Origin: Chloroflexota bacterium
GTDB taxonomy: Bacteria > Chloroflexota > Dehalococcoidia > Bin125
Direction of reading: 5' to 3'
DNA length: 8,889 nucleotides
Assembly (NCBI GenBank): GCA_027296805.1
Contig: JAPUIR010000374.1
Span: forward strand, 1-8,889
Part shown: one piece after another, positions 1 to 7,207 of the stretch
Layout of the letters: every line of letters starts with the position of its first letter
How positions within the stretch are numbered: position 1 is the stretch's first letter
Notes under the pieces: model-generated
Told to the model about the DNA's origin: nothing
Seen by the model: only the letters and a program-made list of their open reading frames with translations
Databases searched by the model: none
Program-made: the position numbers and the translations under genes

Positions 1-1
1 C

Positions 2-346
2 AAGCACGTGGCGCTGATCGGGTGTGGATTCCAGTGTGGCGGTGAGCTCTTCGGGTCACTGAGCGAGGATATCCCTGCGCTGCTGGAGGAACTCGAGTCG
101 GGCGCCGCCTACGTGGTCGTGCAGACGAAATCGTTTCGCGACGGTGAGATCCGAGGGCTTGTTGAGATCACGAGCGAGGATGATCCGCGAGTGATCGCCC
201 TCGCGAACAGTAAAGACGCCGCCCGATCGAGCGTTGTCCGGCCGCGAGCGGAGACGGAAGACCACGGCTTCCCAGCCTGGGGCTGGGCGATCATCGTGGC
301 GGGGATCGCGGCGGCTCTGGTGGCGTCGTCCACGGCGCGCCGGTGA
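2..346 (+). CDS. CHRD-domain protein, C-terminal part with membrane anchor (5' partial)
   Basis: The frame is open to the left edge of the window (codons AAG CAC precede the first GTG at 8), and no ribosome binding site is visible, so this is most likely the 3' end of a longer gene. Counting from the GTG, residues 13-53 match the end of a CHRD (chordin-type) domain. The key stretch is AAYVVVQTKSFRDGEIRG, against the family pattern YVNVHT..(P)GGEIRGQ. The usual His of VHT is Gln here and one Gly of GGEIRG is Asp. After a polar linker, residues 90-107 form one hydrophobic segment (WGWAIIVAGIAAALVASS), followed by TARR. This looks like a C-terminal membrane anchor with a short basic tail, which would place the CHRD domain outside the cell. 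Bacterial CHRD proteins are poorly characterised and the function is unknown. A 6-bp hairpin follows the stop codon. The CHRD call is fairly sure; the total length and N-terminal content cannot be known from here. Confidence 0.75.
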   Translation, partial: KHVALIGCGFQCGGELFGSLSEDIPALLEELESGAAYVVVQTKSFRDGEIRGLVEITSEDDPRVIALANSKDAARSSVVRPRAETEDHGFPAWGWAIIVAGIAAALVASSTARR

Positions 347-369
347 GCGCGTCCAAGGCGTCCTCGCAT

Positions 370-385
370 CCGCCCGTTGGGGCGG
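370..385 (+). terminator. GC-rich hairpin after the CHRD gene, possible weak terminator
   Basis: CCGCCC (370-375) pairs perfectly with GGGCGG (380-385) around a GTTG loop, 24 nt downstream of the CHRD stop codon. The sequence after it (TAGACTTCC) has no T run, so it is not a canonical intrinsic terminator. It may be a weak terminator or a 3'-end stabiliser. The rest of the 347-454 gap shows no convincing promoter. Confidence 0.35.
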
Positions 386-454
386 TAGACTTCCGTCCGA
401 ACACCACAGCTCGCAATGCTGGCTCAGCGTGTCAGCTCAGAATGAGGAGACTGC

Positions 455-841
455 ATGATCTCAATTGACGACCGTATGGCCATCCTGGACCTCTGCTCTC
501 GCTACAACTACTACGTGGACACTGGCGCAGCGGAGCGTTGGGCGGACACGTTTACAGCGGACGGCTGGTTCGAGAACCCGGACGGTCGGTCGCAAGGCCG
601 CGACGAGTTGATTACGTTCGCGGTGGGCTTCGCGAAGCAGTACCCCGGGGCGATGCACTTCACGGACAACCATCTCTTCGAGCAGGATGGGGACGTGGTC
701 AAGCACAAGTGTTTCCTGAGCTTCCAGATCCCCAGCGAAGGCCCTCCGGCGATCGCGCTGGTGGGCTACGAGGACAAGCTGGTCCAGGTGGATGGGGAGT
801 GGAAGTTCAGGGAGCGACTGGTCGGGCCTTTGTCGATCTAG
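455..841 (+). CDS. SnoaL/NTF2-like domain protein (SnoaL_4 type)
   Basis: This is a 128-residue protein, a normal length for a single-domain NTF2-fold protein. The start is supported by GAGGAG at 444-449, 5 nt before the ATG. The N-terminal helix (DRMAILDLCSRYNYYVDTG), the cone-opening motif AERWADTFTADGWFE (residues 26-40), MHFTDNHLFEQDGD (67-80) and the final strand DGEWKFRERLVGP (113-125) follow the SnoaL_4 pattern. In that family a Tyr/Asp pair and a His line a pocket and act in dehydration, cyclisation or isomerisation. Y17, D22 and H68 are the likely equivalents. No signal peptide is seen, so it is probably cytoplasmic. A CoA-transferase gene follows 102 nt later in the same direction, and a VOC gene follows that, which suggests a role in small-molecule catabolism. 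The exact reaction cannot be read from the sequence. It could also be a non-catalytic ligand-binding NTF2 protein. Confidence 0.85.
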   Translation: MISIDDRMAILDLCSRYNYYVDTGAAERWADTFTADGWFENPDGRSQGRDELITFAVGFAKQYPGAMHFTDNHLFEQDGDVVKHKCFLSFQIPSEGPPAIALVGYEDKLVQVDGEWKFRERLVGPLSI

Positions 842-943
842 GGACCCGACCGGCGCTCGCACACAGCGTTGAGACTGCGCGTCTCGCGGGGCTTGGCGCC
901 GCGCGATAACATCGATCAGACCCTATAGCGGGAGGCATCATCG

Positions 944-2134
944 ATGACGGCTCTGCAACAGATGCGTATTCTCGATATGACGCAGTATGAAGCGGGCACC
1001 TCCTGCACGCAGGCGCTGGCCTGGCTGGGAGCTGACGTGGTGAAGGTGGAGCCTCCCGGCCGCGGCGATCCCGGGCGGCGGGTGCAAGTGGGTGAAGGGA
1101 ACTCCCCCTACTTCATCAATTGGAACAGCAACAAGCGCAGCATCGTCCTGGACCTGAAACAGGCTCGAGGGCGTGAGTTGCTGCTGGAGATGGCGCCCCA
1201 CTACGACGTCTTCGTGGAGAACTACGGCCCCGGGGTCGTAGAGAAGCTCGACATCGGCTACGAGGTCATGAAGTCGGTGAATCCGGGCATCATCTACGCG
1301 CGGCTGAAGGGCTTCGGGACCTCAGGACCCTACGCCAGCTACAAGTGCTTCGACATGGTGGCGCAAGCGGCGGCCGGGGCGTTCTCCGTGACCGGCGAAC
1401 CCGACGGCCCGCCCATGCTGCCGGGGCCGACCACGGGCGACGCAGGCACCGGCGTGCAGCTCGCGCTCGCCATCACCGCCGCCTACGTGCAAAAGCAACA
1501 GACGGGCGAGGGCCAGCTGATCGAGATTTCCATGCAGGAGGCGATGACGTATTTCATGCGCACGCGGATCGCAAACGGGGCGGATTGGGGGCGGACCGCG
1601 GCGCCACGACTGGGGAACGGCACCACCGCACCGGTGAATCTCTACCCCTGCAGACCGTTCGGGCCGAACGACTACGCCTACATCATGGTGGTGACGACGC
1701 GGATGTGGGACGCCCTCTGCATCGCGATCGAGCGACCGGAGTTGGCGGTCGATCCGCGGTTCGAAAGTGGGACCCTACGTCGAGACAACTCCGATGCACT
1801 GTTCGAGGAGATCGAGCGGTGGACGCGGCAGCACACCAAGTACGAGGTGATGCGCATCCTGGGCGAGGCGGGGGTGCCATGCAGCGCGAACATCGATACA
1901 CATGATCTGTTCGAGGACGAACACCTCAACGAGCGCGGTTTCGTTCACACGCTGGATCACCCCGAGCACGGCGAGATCCGTCTGCTGGGCTGGGCGCCGC
2001 GCCTGTCGAAAAGCCAGGTGCCGTTACGTCGCGCTCCGCTTATGGGCGAACATTCGGACGAGGTTCTGCGCGCGGACCTGGGCTTGAGCGACGACGAACT
2101 CGCGGAGCTGCGCGAGTCCGCCACGCTGGCCTGA
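944..2134 (+). CDS. CaiB/BaiF family (class III) CoA-transferase, formyl-CoA-transferase-like
   Basis: This 396-residue protein has the usual length for family III CoA-transferases, which move CoA between acyl groups through an aspartyl-CoA thioester and work as interlocked dimers in the cytoplasm. The N-terminal signature is present (LDMTQYEAGTSCTQALAWLGADVVKVEPPGRGDPGR), then NSNKRSIVLDLKQ (61-73) and DVFVENYGPGVVEKL (88-102). The catalytic Asp is D166 in TTGDAGTG, followed by TGEGQLIEISMQEAM, which closely resembles formyl-CoA:oxalate CoA-transferase. The C-terminal part (VPCSANIDTHDLFEDEHLNERGF) is also typical. GGAGG at 931-935 lies 8 nt before the ATG. The 102-nt gap upstream contains GAGAC/GTCTC (871-885), only a weak hairpin, and no clear promoter. 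No oxalyl-CoA decarboxylase gene lies nearby, so an oxalate role is not supported. A substrate such as a carboxylic acid processed with the SnoaL and VOC neighbours is an inference. The family is certain; the substrate is unknown. Confidence 0.96.
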   Translation: MTALQQMRILDMTQYEAGTSCTQALAWLGADVVKVEPPGRGDPGRRVQVGEGNSPYFINWNSNKRSIVLDLKQARGRELLLEMAPHYDVFVENYGPGVVEKLDIGYEVMKSVNPGIIYARLKGFGTSGPYASYKCFDMVAQAAAGAFSVTGEPDGPPMLPGPTTGDAGTGVQLALAITAAYVQKQQTGEGQLIEISMQEAMTYFMRTRIANGADWGRTAAPRLGNGTTAPVNLYPCRPFGPNDYAYIMVVTTRMWDALCIAIERPELAVDPRFESGTLRRDNSDALFEEIERWTRQHTKYEVMRILGEAGVPCSANIDTHDLFEDEHLNERGFVHTLDHPEHGEIRLLGWAPRLSKSQVPLRRAPLMGEHSDEVLRADLGLSDDELAELRESATLA

Positions 2135-2165
2135 GACAGCGCGGGGTTCACGGCGAAAGGAGTCG

Positions 2166-2558
2166 ATGATGGCGAGCGCAGGGGACCTTCCCATTCGTGG
2201 CATCTATGAGGTCGTCATCCGCGTGGCCGACCTCGATCGGGCGCAGGATTTCTACTGTTCCACGTTGGGTCTAGACCCGGGGCTGATCGTGGACGAACGC
2301 GGGATGCGCTTCCTGCGAGCGGGCAACGGCGGCATGTTGGTGCTGCAACGGGCGGACGGGGAGTTCCCGCAGCAGCATTTCGCGTTCACGATCGAGGAAG
2401 GCGACATCGAAAAGTCCCTGGCGCGGCTCACGGAGGCAGGGGTGGAACACCGTCCGCCGGTGTTCCATGATTGGATGCCGGGGACCTCGATCTACTTCTC
2501 GGACCCGGACGGCCACGATCTGGAGCTCTTTGCGCCGCAAGGCGCGCAGGCGCCGTGA
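2166..2558 (+). CDS. VOC family (glyoxalase/bleomycin resistance/dioxygenase fold) protein
   Basis: This 130-residue protein has two beta-alpha-beta-beta-beta modules, the size of a single-chain VOC protein that dimerises to form its metal sites. Module 1 is YEVVIRVADLDRAQDFYCSTLGL (residues 14-36). Module 2 begins at QHFAFTI (70-76) and ends with SIYFSDPDGHDLELFAP (108-124). The second and third metal ligands are H71 and E120. The first position, often His, is Glu (E15). Gly-x-Asp and DPDGHDLELF are family hallmarks. AAAGGAG at 2156-2162 sits 3 nt before the ATG at 2166 and 6 nt before a second in-frame ATG at 2169, so the true start may be 2169 (129 residues). The gene lies 31 nt after the CoA-transferase, so the two are probably co-transcribed. 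VOC members include lyases, epimerases, extradiol dioxygenases and thiol transferases; which one this is cannot be told. Confidence 0.93.
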   Translation: MMASAGDLPIRGIYEVVIRVADLDRAQDFYCSTLGLDPGLIVDERGMRFLRAGNGGMLVLQRADGEFPQQHFAFTIEEGDIEKSLARLTEAGVEHRPPVFHDWMPGTSIYFSDPDGHDLELFAPQGAQAP

Positions 2559-2614
2559 GTCCGCCACCCATCAGTAGCGACGAGTAAATCCGGCGACAGC
2601 AAAGGTTTCACCCA

Positions 2615-2639
2615 GGAGAACGGTCGTATACCGCTCTCC
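2615..2639. promoter_or_regulatory. 25-bp near-perfect dyad upstream of aapJ (operator or terminator)
   Basis: GGAGAACGGT (2615-2624) and ACCGCTCTCC (2630-2639) form a 10-bp inverted repeat around CGTAT with a single A/C mismatch. It lies 56 nt after the VOC stop and about 10 nt upstream of a candidate -35 box for aapJ. It could be an upstream operator for a dimeric regulator of the transporter operon, or an RNA hairpin ending the VOC transcript. No T run follows (AATACTCTG), which favours neither strongly. Confidence 0.5.
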
Positions 2640-2648
2640 AATACTCTG

Positions 2649-2677
2649 TTGATCGCTGAAGTTGTTCGGCCTAGTCT
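2649..2677 (+). promoter_or_regulatory. aapJ: Candidate sigma70-type promoter for the aap operon
   Basis: TTGATC (2649-2654) and TAGTCT (2672-2677) are separated by exactly 17 nt. The first four bases of the -35 box match consensus, and the -10 box fits the loose TAnnnT pattern. A transcript would begin near 2684 and leave a short leader before the ribosome binding site at 2701-2706. This is a by-eye match in a GC-rich genome and is tentative. Confidence 0.3.
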
Positions 2678-2715
2678 CACATGGTGATCCATACGGGGTT
2701 GGAAGGACGACGGCC

Positions 2716-3792
2716 ATGTTGAAGCGTTTCACGTTCCTGGGGGTCTTGCTCGCCACGCTGGCGCTGATCGCAGCGGCCTGTGGCGACGACGATGACGGCG
2801 GCGGCTCCGGCGGCGAGACGCTGAAGGAAGTGCAGGACCGCGGCACCATCGTGGTGGGGGTAAAGGACAGCCAGCCCGGGTTCGGCAACCTGGAGCCGGA
2901 CGGGACCTTCTCCGGCCAGGATGTGGAATTCGCCCGCGCGCTGGCCGCAGCAATCTTCGGCGACGCCGGTGACGTCGAATTCGTGGTCGCGAGCGCAGCC
3001 GACCGCTTCGACCTGCTCGCGAGTGGCGAGATCGACGTCTTGATCCGGACCACCACCTGGACCTCCAGCCGCGATGTGGATCTCAACTCGCAGTTCGTCG
3101 CAACGACGTTCTACGACGGTCAAGGGATCACCGTCCGAGCAGATTCGGCGATTCAGTCCGTGACCGACCTGCAAGGTGCGACGATCTGCGTCACCAGCGG
3201 CACCACAACGGAACTCAACCTGGAGGTCCGGCTCAGCGAGCTCGGCATCGCGCACACGGCGCTCAGCTTCGAGGGGGACCCCGAGGTCTTGGCCGCGTTC
3301 ATCGCGGGGCGCTGCGACGCTTGGACCGGGGACAAGGGCAACCTCGCCGGTCAGCGGGCCAGCTTCCCGGCCGACGCCGGTGGGCCGGATTCAGTCCGCA
3401 TTCTTCCCGACACGCTCTCCAAGGAGCCTTTGGGACCGGTCGTCCGGGATGGCGACACCGAGTGGTTCGACGTGGTGCAGTGGGTGGTCTTCGGCACGAT
3501 GCTGGCGGACGAGTTCGGTATCACCAGCGCCAACGTGGCGCAGATGGCCGCCAACCCGCCCAACAGCGATGTCGCTCGATTGCTCGGCGTCAGCTTCGAC
3601 GGGGGCGCCGTCTTCAACTTCGGAGCGAGCCTGGGCTTGAGCCCCACCTTCATGCAGGACGTGATCGGCCAGGTAGGCAACTACGACGAGATCTACCAAC
3701 GGACCATCGCGCAGGTCGGTCTGGCTCGGGCCGGCTCGCTGAACGCGTCTTGGCTGGAGGGCGGCCTGATCTACGCGCCGCCGGTCAGGTAG
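2716..3792 (+). CDS. aapJ: General L-amino-acid ABC transporter, substrate-binding lipoprotein (AapJ/BztA type)
   Basis: This gene encodes the extracytoplasmic binding protein of the importer, 358 residues from the ATG at 2716. That start is chosen over the in-frame TTG at 2662 because GGAAGG (2701-2706) precedes it by 9 nt and because it yields a clean lipoprotein signal: MLKRF, a hydrophobic core, then AAAC with C22 as the lipidated residue. An acidic Gly/Ser linker (CGDDDDGGGSGG) leads to the mature domain. AapJ-family marks are DRGTIVVGVKDSQPGF (41-56), RTTTWTSSRD (111-120), FYDGQGITV (132-140), CVTSGTTTELNLE (158-170), CDAWTGDKGNLAGQRA (200-215), SKEPLGPVVR (235-244) and NYDEIYQRT (322-330). 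The family usually has Asn where T112 stands. Binding proteins of this group accept many L-amino acids. A 77-nt gap with a strong hairpin separates it from aapQ, and a dyad and candidate promoter lie upstream. Confidence 0.95.
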   Translation: MLKRFTFLGVLLATLALIAAACGDDDDGGGSGGETLKEVQDRGTIVVGVKDSQPGFGNLEPDGTFSGQDVEFARALAAAIFGDAGDVEFVVASAADRFDLLASGEIDVLIRTTTWTSSRDVDLNSQFVATTFYDGQGITVRADSAIQSVTDLQGATICVTSGTTTELNLEVRLSELGIAHTALSFEGDPEVLAAFIAGRCDAWTGDKGNLAGQRASFPADAGGPDSVRILPDTLSKEPLGPVVRDGDTEWFDVVQWVVFGTMLADEFGITSANVAQMAANPPNSDVARLLGVSFDGGAVFNFGASLGLSPTFMQDVIGQVGNYDEIYQRTIAQVGLARAGSLNASWLEGGLIYAPPVR

Positions 3793-3810
3793 CGTAAATC
3801 GGTTCAGCGC

Positions 3811-3846
3811 GGGGGCCGGATCGGCGACGATGTTGATCCGGCCCTC
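3811..3846 (+). promoter_or_regulatory. Strong stem-loop between aapJ and aapQ
   Basis: GGGCCGGATC (3813-3822) is perfectly complementary to GATCCGGCCC (3835-3844), with a G-U and a G-C pair extending the stem outward to 3811/3846, and a 12-nt loop (3823-3834). It begins 18 nt after the aapJ stop and ends 23 nt before the aapQ ATG. No T run follows, so full termination is unlikely. A stem-loop here commonly stabilises the upstream binding-protein mRNA or causes partial read-through, giving more binding protein than permease. That role is inferred from position. Confidence 0.6.
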
Positions 3847-3869
3847 CACGTGAGCGTCGCCCCCTGCCC

Positions 3870-5063
3870 ATGACTGCATTCGTCCGACTGCGAGACTCCA
3901 CGCGGCTGTCTGAGCTTTGGAGCCAGCGCCGGACGCGCCGCCTGCTTCTGCAGGCGGTTTTTCTTGCGCTGGTCGCGCTGGTGGTCGCCTACCTCGTAGT
4001 GCAGGCGCTGGACCTGAAGTTGAACTTCGGCTTTCTCTCGGGTCCCGCCGGGTTCTCACTCTCGCATCAGTGGCCGTCCGGGCTCTACGAGCCTTCCGAT
4101 ACACGCTTGGCGGCGTACGGGACGGGAATCGTGAATACGGTCCGGCTGGCGTTCCTGGGAATCCTGCTGGCCACGCTGATCGGCGTCGCCGCCGGCGTCG
4201 CCCGGCTCTCAAGCAACTGGCTCGTCGCTCGGATCGCGGCGACCTACGTCGAAATCATCCGCAACACCCCGGTCCTGATCCAGATCGTCTTCTGGTACAC
4301 GGCCGTAATGCTCACGGCATTGCCCGAGATCGGCGAGAGCTGGAACTTCCTGGACGGTCTTTACATCTCGAACAGGAGCGTGGCCCTGCCCTTTATGCAG
4401 GCCGACGGCGCGTTCGGGCTCTGGGCGCTGGTCTTGTTAATCGGCGTGATTGTGGCCTACTGGACGCAAGGCCGCATCCGCCGTCGCGAAGAAGCCACGG
4501 GCCGGATCCTGCACGCGAGCACCCTCAGCTTCGTCCTCTTCGCGGCCATCGGCGGCGTGGCCTTTGCGGCCACGGGCTTCCCGCTGGTCAGCGACATCCC
4601 CGAATTCTCGACCACGGCCATAGGCATCTCGAACGTCGAAGGCGGGCTGCAGATCACGCCGGAGTTCACCGCGATCCTGCTGGGTCTGGTCTTCTACACC
4701 GGCGCGTTCATCGCGGAGATCGTGCGGGGGAGCATCCAGGCCTTGCCGAAGGGGCAGTCGGAAGCGGCGGCGGCGATCGGGTTGAGCGGATATCAGCGCA
4801 TGACCCTCGTCATCCTGCCGCAAGCCTTGCGCACGATGATCCCGCCGCTTACCAATCAGTATCTCAATCTGACCAAGAATTCGAGCCTCGCGATCGCGAT
4901 CGCGTATACCGAACTGGTCTTTGTGGGGCGCACGATCATCAACGGCGTGGGCCACGCGGTGCCGGTCTTCCTCCTGATTTTTGCGACATACCTCACGCTC
5001 TCACTGATCATCTCCGTGGTAATGAACGTGCTTAACCGACGTGTGCAGTTGGTGGGTCACTAA
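3870..5063 (+). CDS. aapQ: General L-amino-acid ABC transporter, permease AapQ
   Basis: This 397-residue inner-membrane permease matches the length of AapQ/BztB (about 400). A first membrane segment lies at about residues 25-46, then a loop with the family motif LKLNFGFLSGPAGFSLS (49-65). The binding-protein-dependent transport domain begins at TGIVNTVRLAFLGILLATLIG (85-105). EIIRNTPVLIQIVFWYTAV (128-146) is typical of the polar amino acid permease family. A long insert with extra hydrophobic stretches (181-198, 218-236) separates it from the EAA loop, as expected for AapQ. The EAA motif is E298-A-A...G304...I315-L-P, the contact surface for the ATPase. An in-frame stop at 3834-3836 limits the start, and no good Shine-Dalgarno precedes the ATG at 3870. 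A seven-codon GTG ORF (3850-3873) ends in an ATGA overlap with this start. The stop overlaps the aapM ATG by one base (TAATG), suggesting coupling. Confidence 0.95.
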   Translation: MTAFVRLRDSTRLSELWSQRRTRRLLLQAVFLALVALVVAYLVVQALDLKLNFGFLSGPAGFSLSHQWPSGLYEPSDTRLAAYGTGIVNTVRLAFLGILLATLIGVAAGVARLSSNWLVARIAATYVEIIRNTPVLIQIVFWYTAVMLTALPEIGESWNFLDGLYISNRSVALPFMQADGAFGLWALVLLIGVIVAYWTQGRIRRREEATGRILHASTLSFVLFAAIGGVAFAATGFPLVSDIPEFSTTAIGISNVEGGLQITPEFTAILLGLVFYTGAFIAEIVRGSIQALPKGQSEAAAAIGLSGYQRMTLVILPQALRTMIPPLTNQYLNLTKNSSLAIAIAYTELVFVGRTIINGVGHAVPVFLLIFATYLTLSLIISVVMNVLNRRVQLVGH

Positions 5064-6406
5064 TGGGAATGCCCGTGATCCACCCGCGGACCCTGTCCAC
5101 CGAGCGTCCCTTCATGTGGCTGCTCGCGCTGCTGGCAATCGCTGGCGCCGCGGCCTTTCTCTGGTGGGCCAAGAACGAGTGGGCCGCGCTCGCGATCTTG
5201 CTGATCGACGGCCTCGCGCTCTCGCTCGCCGGCGGCAACCTCTTCCGCAGCCGCGCCAACATCGCTCTGACCGTCTTGACGAGCACTCTGCTGATCCTCG
5301 GCCTGTTCGAGTTGGTCGAATTCCTCTTCTGGGTTCCCAGTGAGGCTGATCCGACCAAGAACGTGTTTGATCCGGGTGAGCGATGGCGCGTGATCGGGGT
5401 CAACCGACGCATCCTCTTCGTGGGGCGCTTCCCGCAAGGGGAGGAGTGGCGGCTCTGGCCCCCCTTGTTCGTGGGGCTGGGCTTGTTGGGGCTCTCGTTC
5501 GGGCTCTGGGCCCGGCTCGGCCTGCGAGAAGCGGTGGCGGTTGCGTTGGCGATCGCGTTCGTCCTTGGCTTCCTTGCGCATGGCGAGAACGGCGCGCTGT
5601 TCGCGGCTGCCGCGGCGACAGCGGTCGCGGCCCACGTCATCGGGCGTCGCGCCGGAAGGTCGGCGCGGAGCCGAGACTGGGCGCGCAACCTGGCCGCGGT
5701 GGGTTGGGCGCTCGCAATGCCGTTCACGGTGATCATCATCGTGGCGTTCGGGGGTGTGAAGCCTGCGCTGTGGGGCGGGCTCACCCTCAACGTGCTGCTG
5801 GCCGTGATCGGGATCGGAGTGGGCCTGCCGCTGGGCATCCTCCTCGCCCTGCTGCGCGCCAGCTCGCTGCCGGTTGTGAAGGGCGTCGCGACGGCGATCA
5901 TCGAGATCACGCGCGGCGGCCCCTTGATCGCCTGGCTCTTCATTGCCCGCTTCGTGCTGCCCGACTTCTTGCCGGACGCCCTCAACACGGACGTGATCGT
6001 GAACGCCACCATCATCGTCTGCCTCTTCACCGCGGCCTACGTGGCTGAGATCGTGCGCGGCGGGTTGCAGTCCGTGCCGCACGGCCAGGTCGAGGCGGCG
6101 CAATCGGTGGGGCTGAGCAACTTCAACATCACCCTCTTCATCGTGCTGCCGCAAGCGCTGCGGGCGGTGATCCCGGCGCTGGTCAGTCAGCTCATTTCGC
6201 TCTGGAAAGACACCACGCTCTTCTCGGTCCTGAGCTTCACAGACGCCCTCGGCGCGGGGCAATCGGCCTACGGCGGGCAGGCGGAGTTCATCGGCAAGCA
6301 GAAGGAGGTCCTGCTCTTCATCGCACTCCTGTTCTGGTCGGTGTCCTTCACCATGTCACGCCTCAGTCATCGCTTCGAGCGAGCGCTTGGGCTAGGAGTG
6401 CGATAA
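5063..6406 (+). CDS. aapM: General L-amino-acid ABC transporter, permease AapM
   Basis: This is the second permease subunit, 447 residues, longer than typical AapM/BztC proteins (roughly 365-435). The transport domain occupies the last half: [21 protein letters not shown] (235-255), [24 protein letters not shown] (281-304), the EAA loop E344-A-A-Q-S-V-G350...I360-V-L-P (contacts AapP), then [18 protein letters not shown] (380-397) and a final membrane helix near 415-431. The family motif KDTSL appears as KDTTL. The N-terminal 200 residues hold several hydrophobic stretches (about 18-35, 40-58, 67-90, 134-151, 156-172, 176-192) with a soluble loop at 91-131; the extra length lies here. The start overlaps the aapQ stop (TAATG); a GGTGGG at 5051-5056 could serve as ribosome binding site. 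A second ATG two codons in is an alternative start. It should form a heterodimer with AapQ. Confidence 0.95.
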   Translation: MGMPVIHPRTLSTERPFMWLLALLAIAGAAAFLWWAKNEWAALAILLIDGLALSLAGGNLFRSRANIALTVLTSTLLILGLFELVEFLFWVPSEADPTKNVFDPGERWRVIGVNRRILFVGRFPQGEEWRLWPPLFVGLGLLGLSFGLWARLGLREAVAVALAIAFVLGFLAHGENGALFAAAAATAVAAHVIGRRAGRSARSRDWARNLAAVGWALAMPFTVIIIVAFGGVKPALWGGLTLNVLLAVIGIGVGLPLGILLALLRASSLPVVKGVATAIIEITRGGPLIAWLFIARFVLPDFLPDALNTDVIVNATIIVCLFTAAYVAEIVRGGLQSVPHGQVEAAQSVGLSNFNITLFIVLPQALRAVIPALVSQLISLWKDTTLFSVLSFTDALGAGQSAYGGQAEFIGKQKEVLLFIALLFWSVSFTMSRLSHRFERALGLGVR

Positions 6407-6413
6407 TTCAGCC

Positions 6414-7190
<777 letters not shown>

Positions 7191-7207
7191 GCCGGGCGGA
7201 CGGCTCG

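Noticed and set aside
422..440. GCTCAG direct repeat before the SnoaL gene
   Set aside because: Two 6-bp copies 13 nt apart are likely chance; there is no symmetry or further copy to suggest a binding site.
871..885. GAGAC/GTCTC hairpin between the SnoaL and CoA-transferase genes
   Set aside because: It has only five pairs plus a wobble and no T run, too weak to call a terminator.
2541..2554. GGCGC/GCGCC hairpin at the end of the VOC gene
   Set aside because: It is a short stem inside the coding sequence in a GC-rich stretch with no T run.
2662..2715. Upstream TTG extension of aapJ by 18 codons
   Set aside because: The ATG at 2716 has a good ribosome binding site and gives a proper lipoprotein signal peptide; the extension would bury that signal.
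3917..5035. 372-codon + strand frame inside aapQ
   Set aside because: It overlaps aapQ entirely, is Arg/Gly/Pro-rich and shows no family pattern, whereas the aapQ frame has the EAA loop and membrane segments.
5060..6262. 400-codon open frame on the - strand opposite aapM
   Set aside because: The translation is rich in Arg, His, Gln and Glu with no domain, as expected for an antisense shadow of a GC-rich membrane protein gene.
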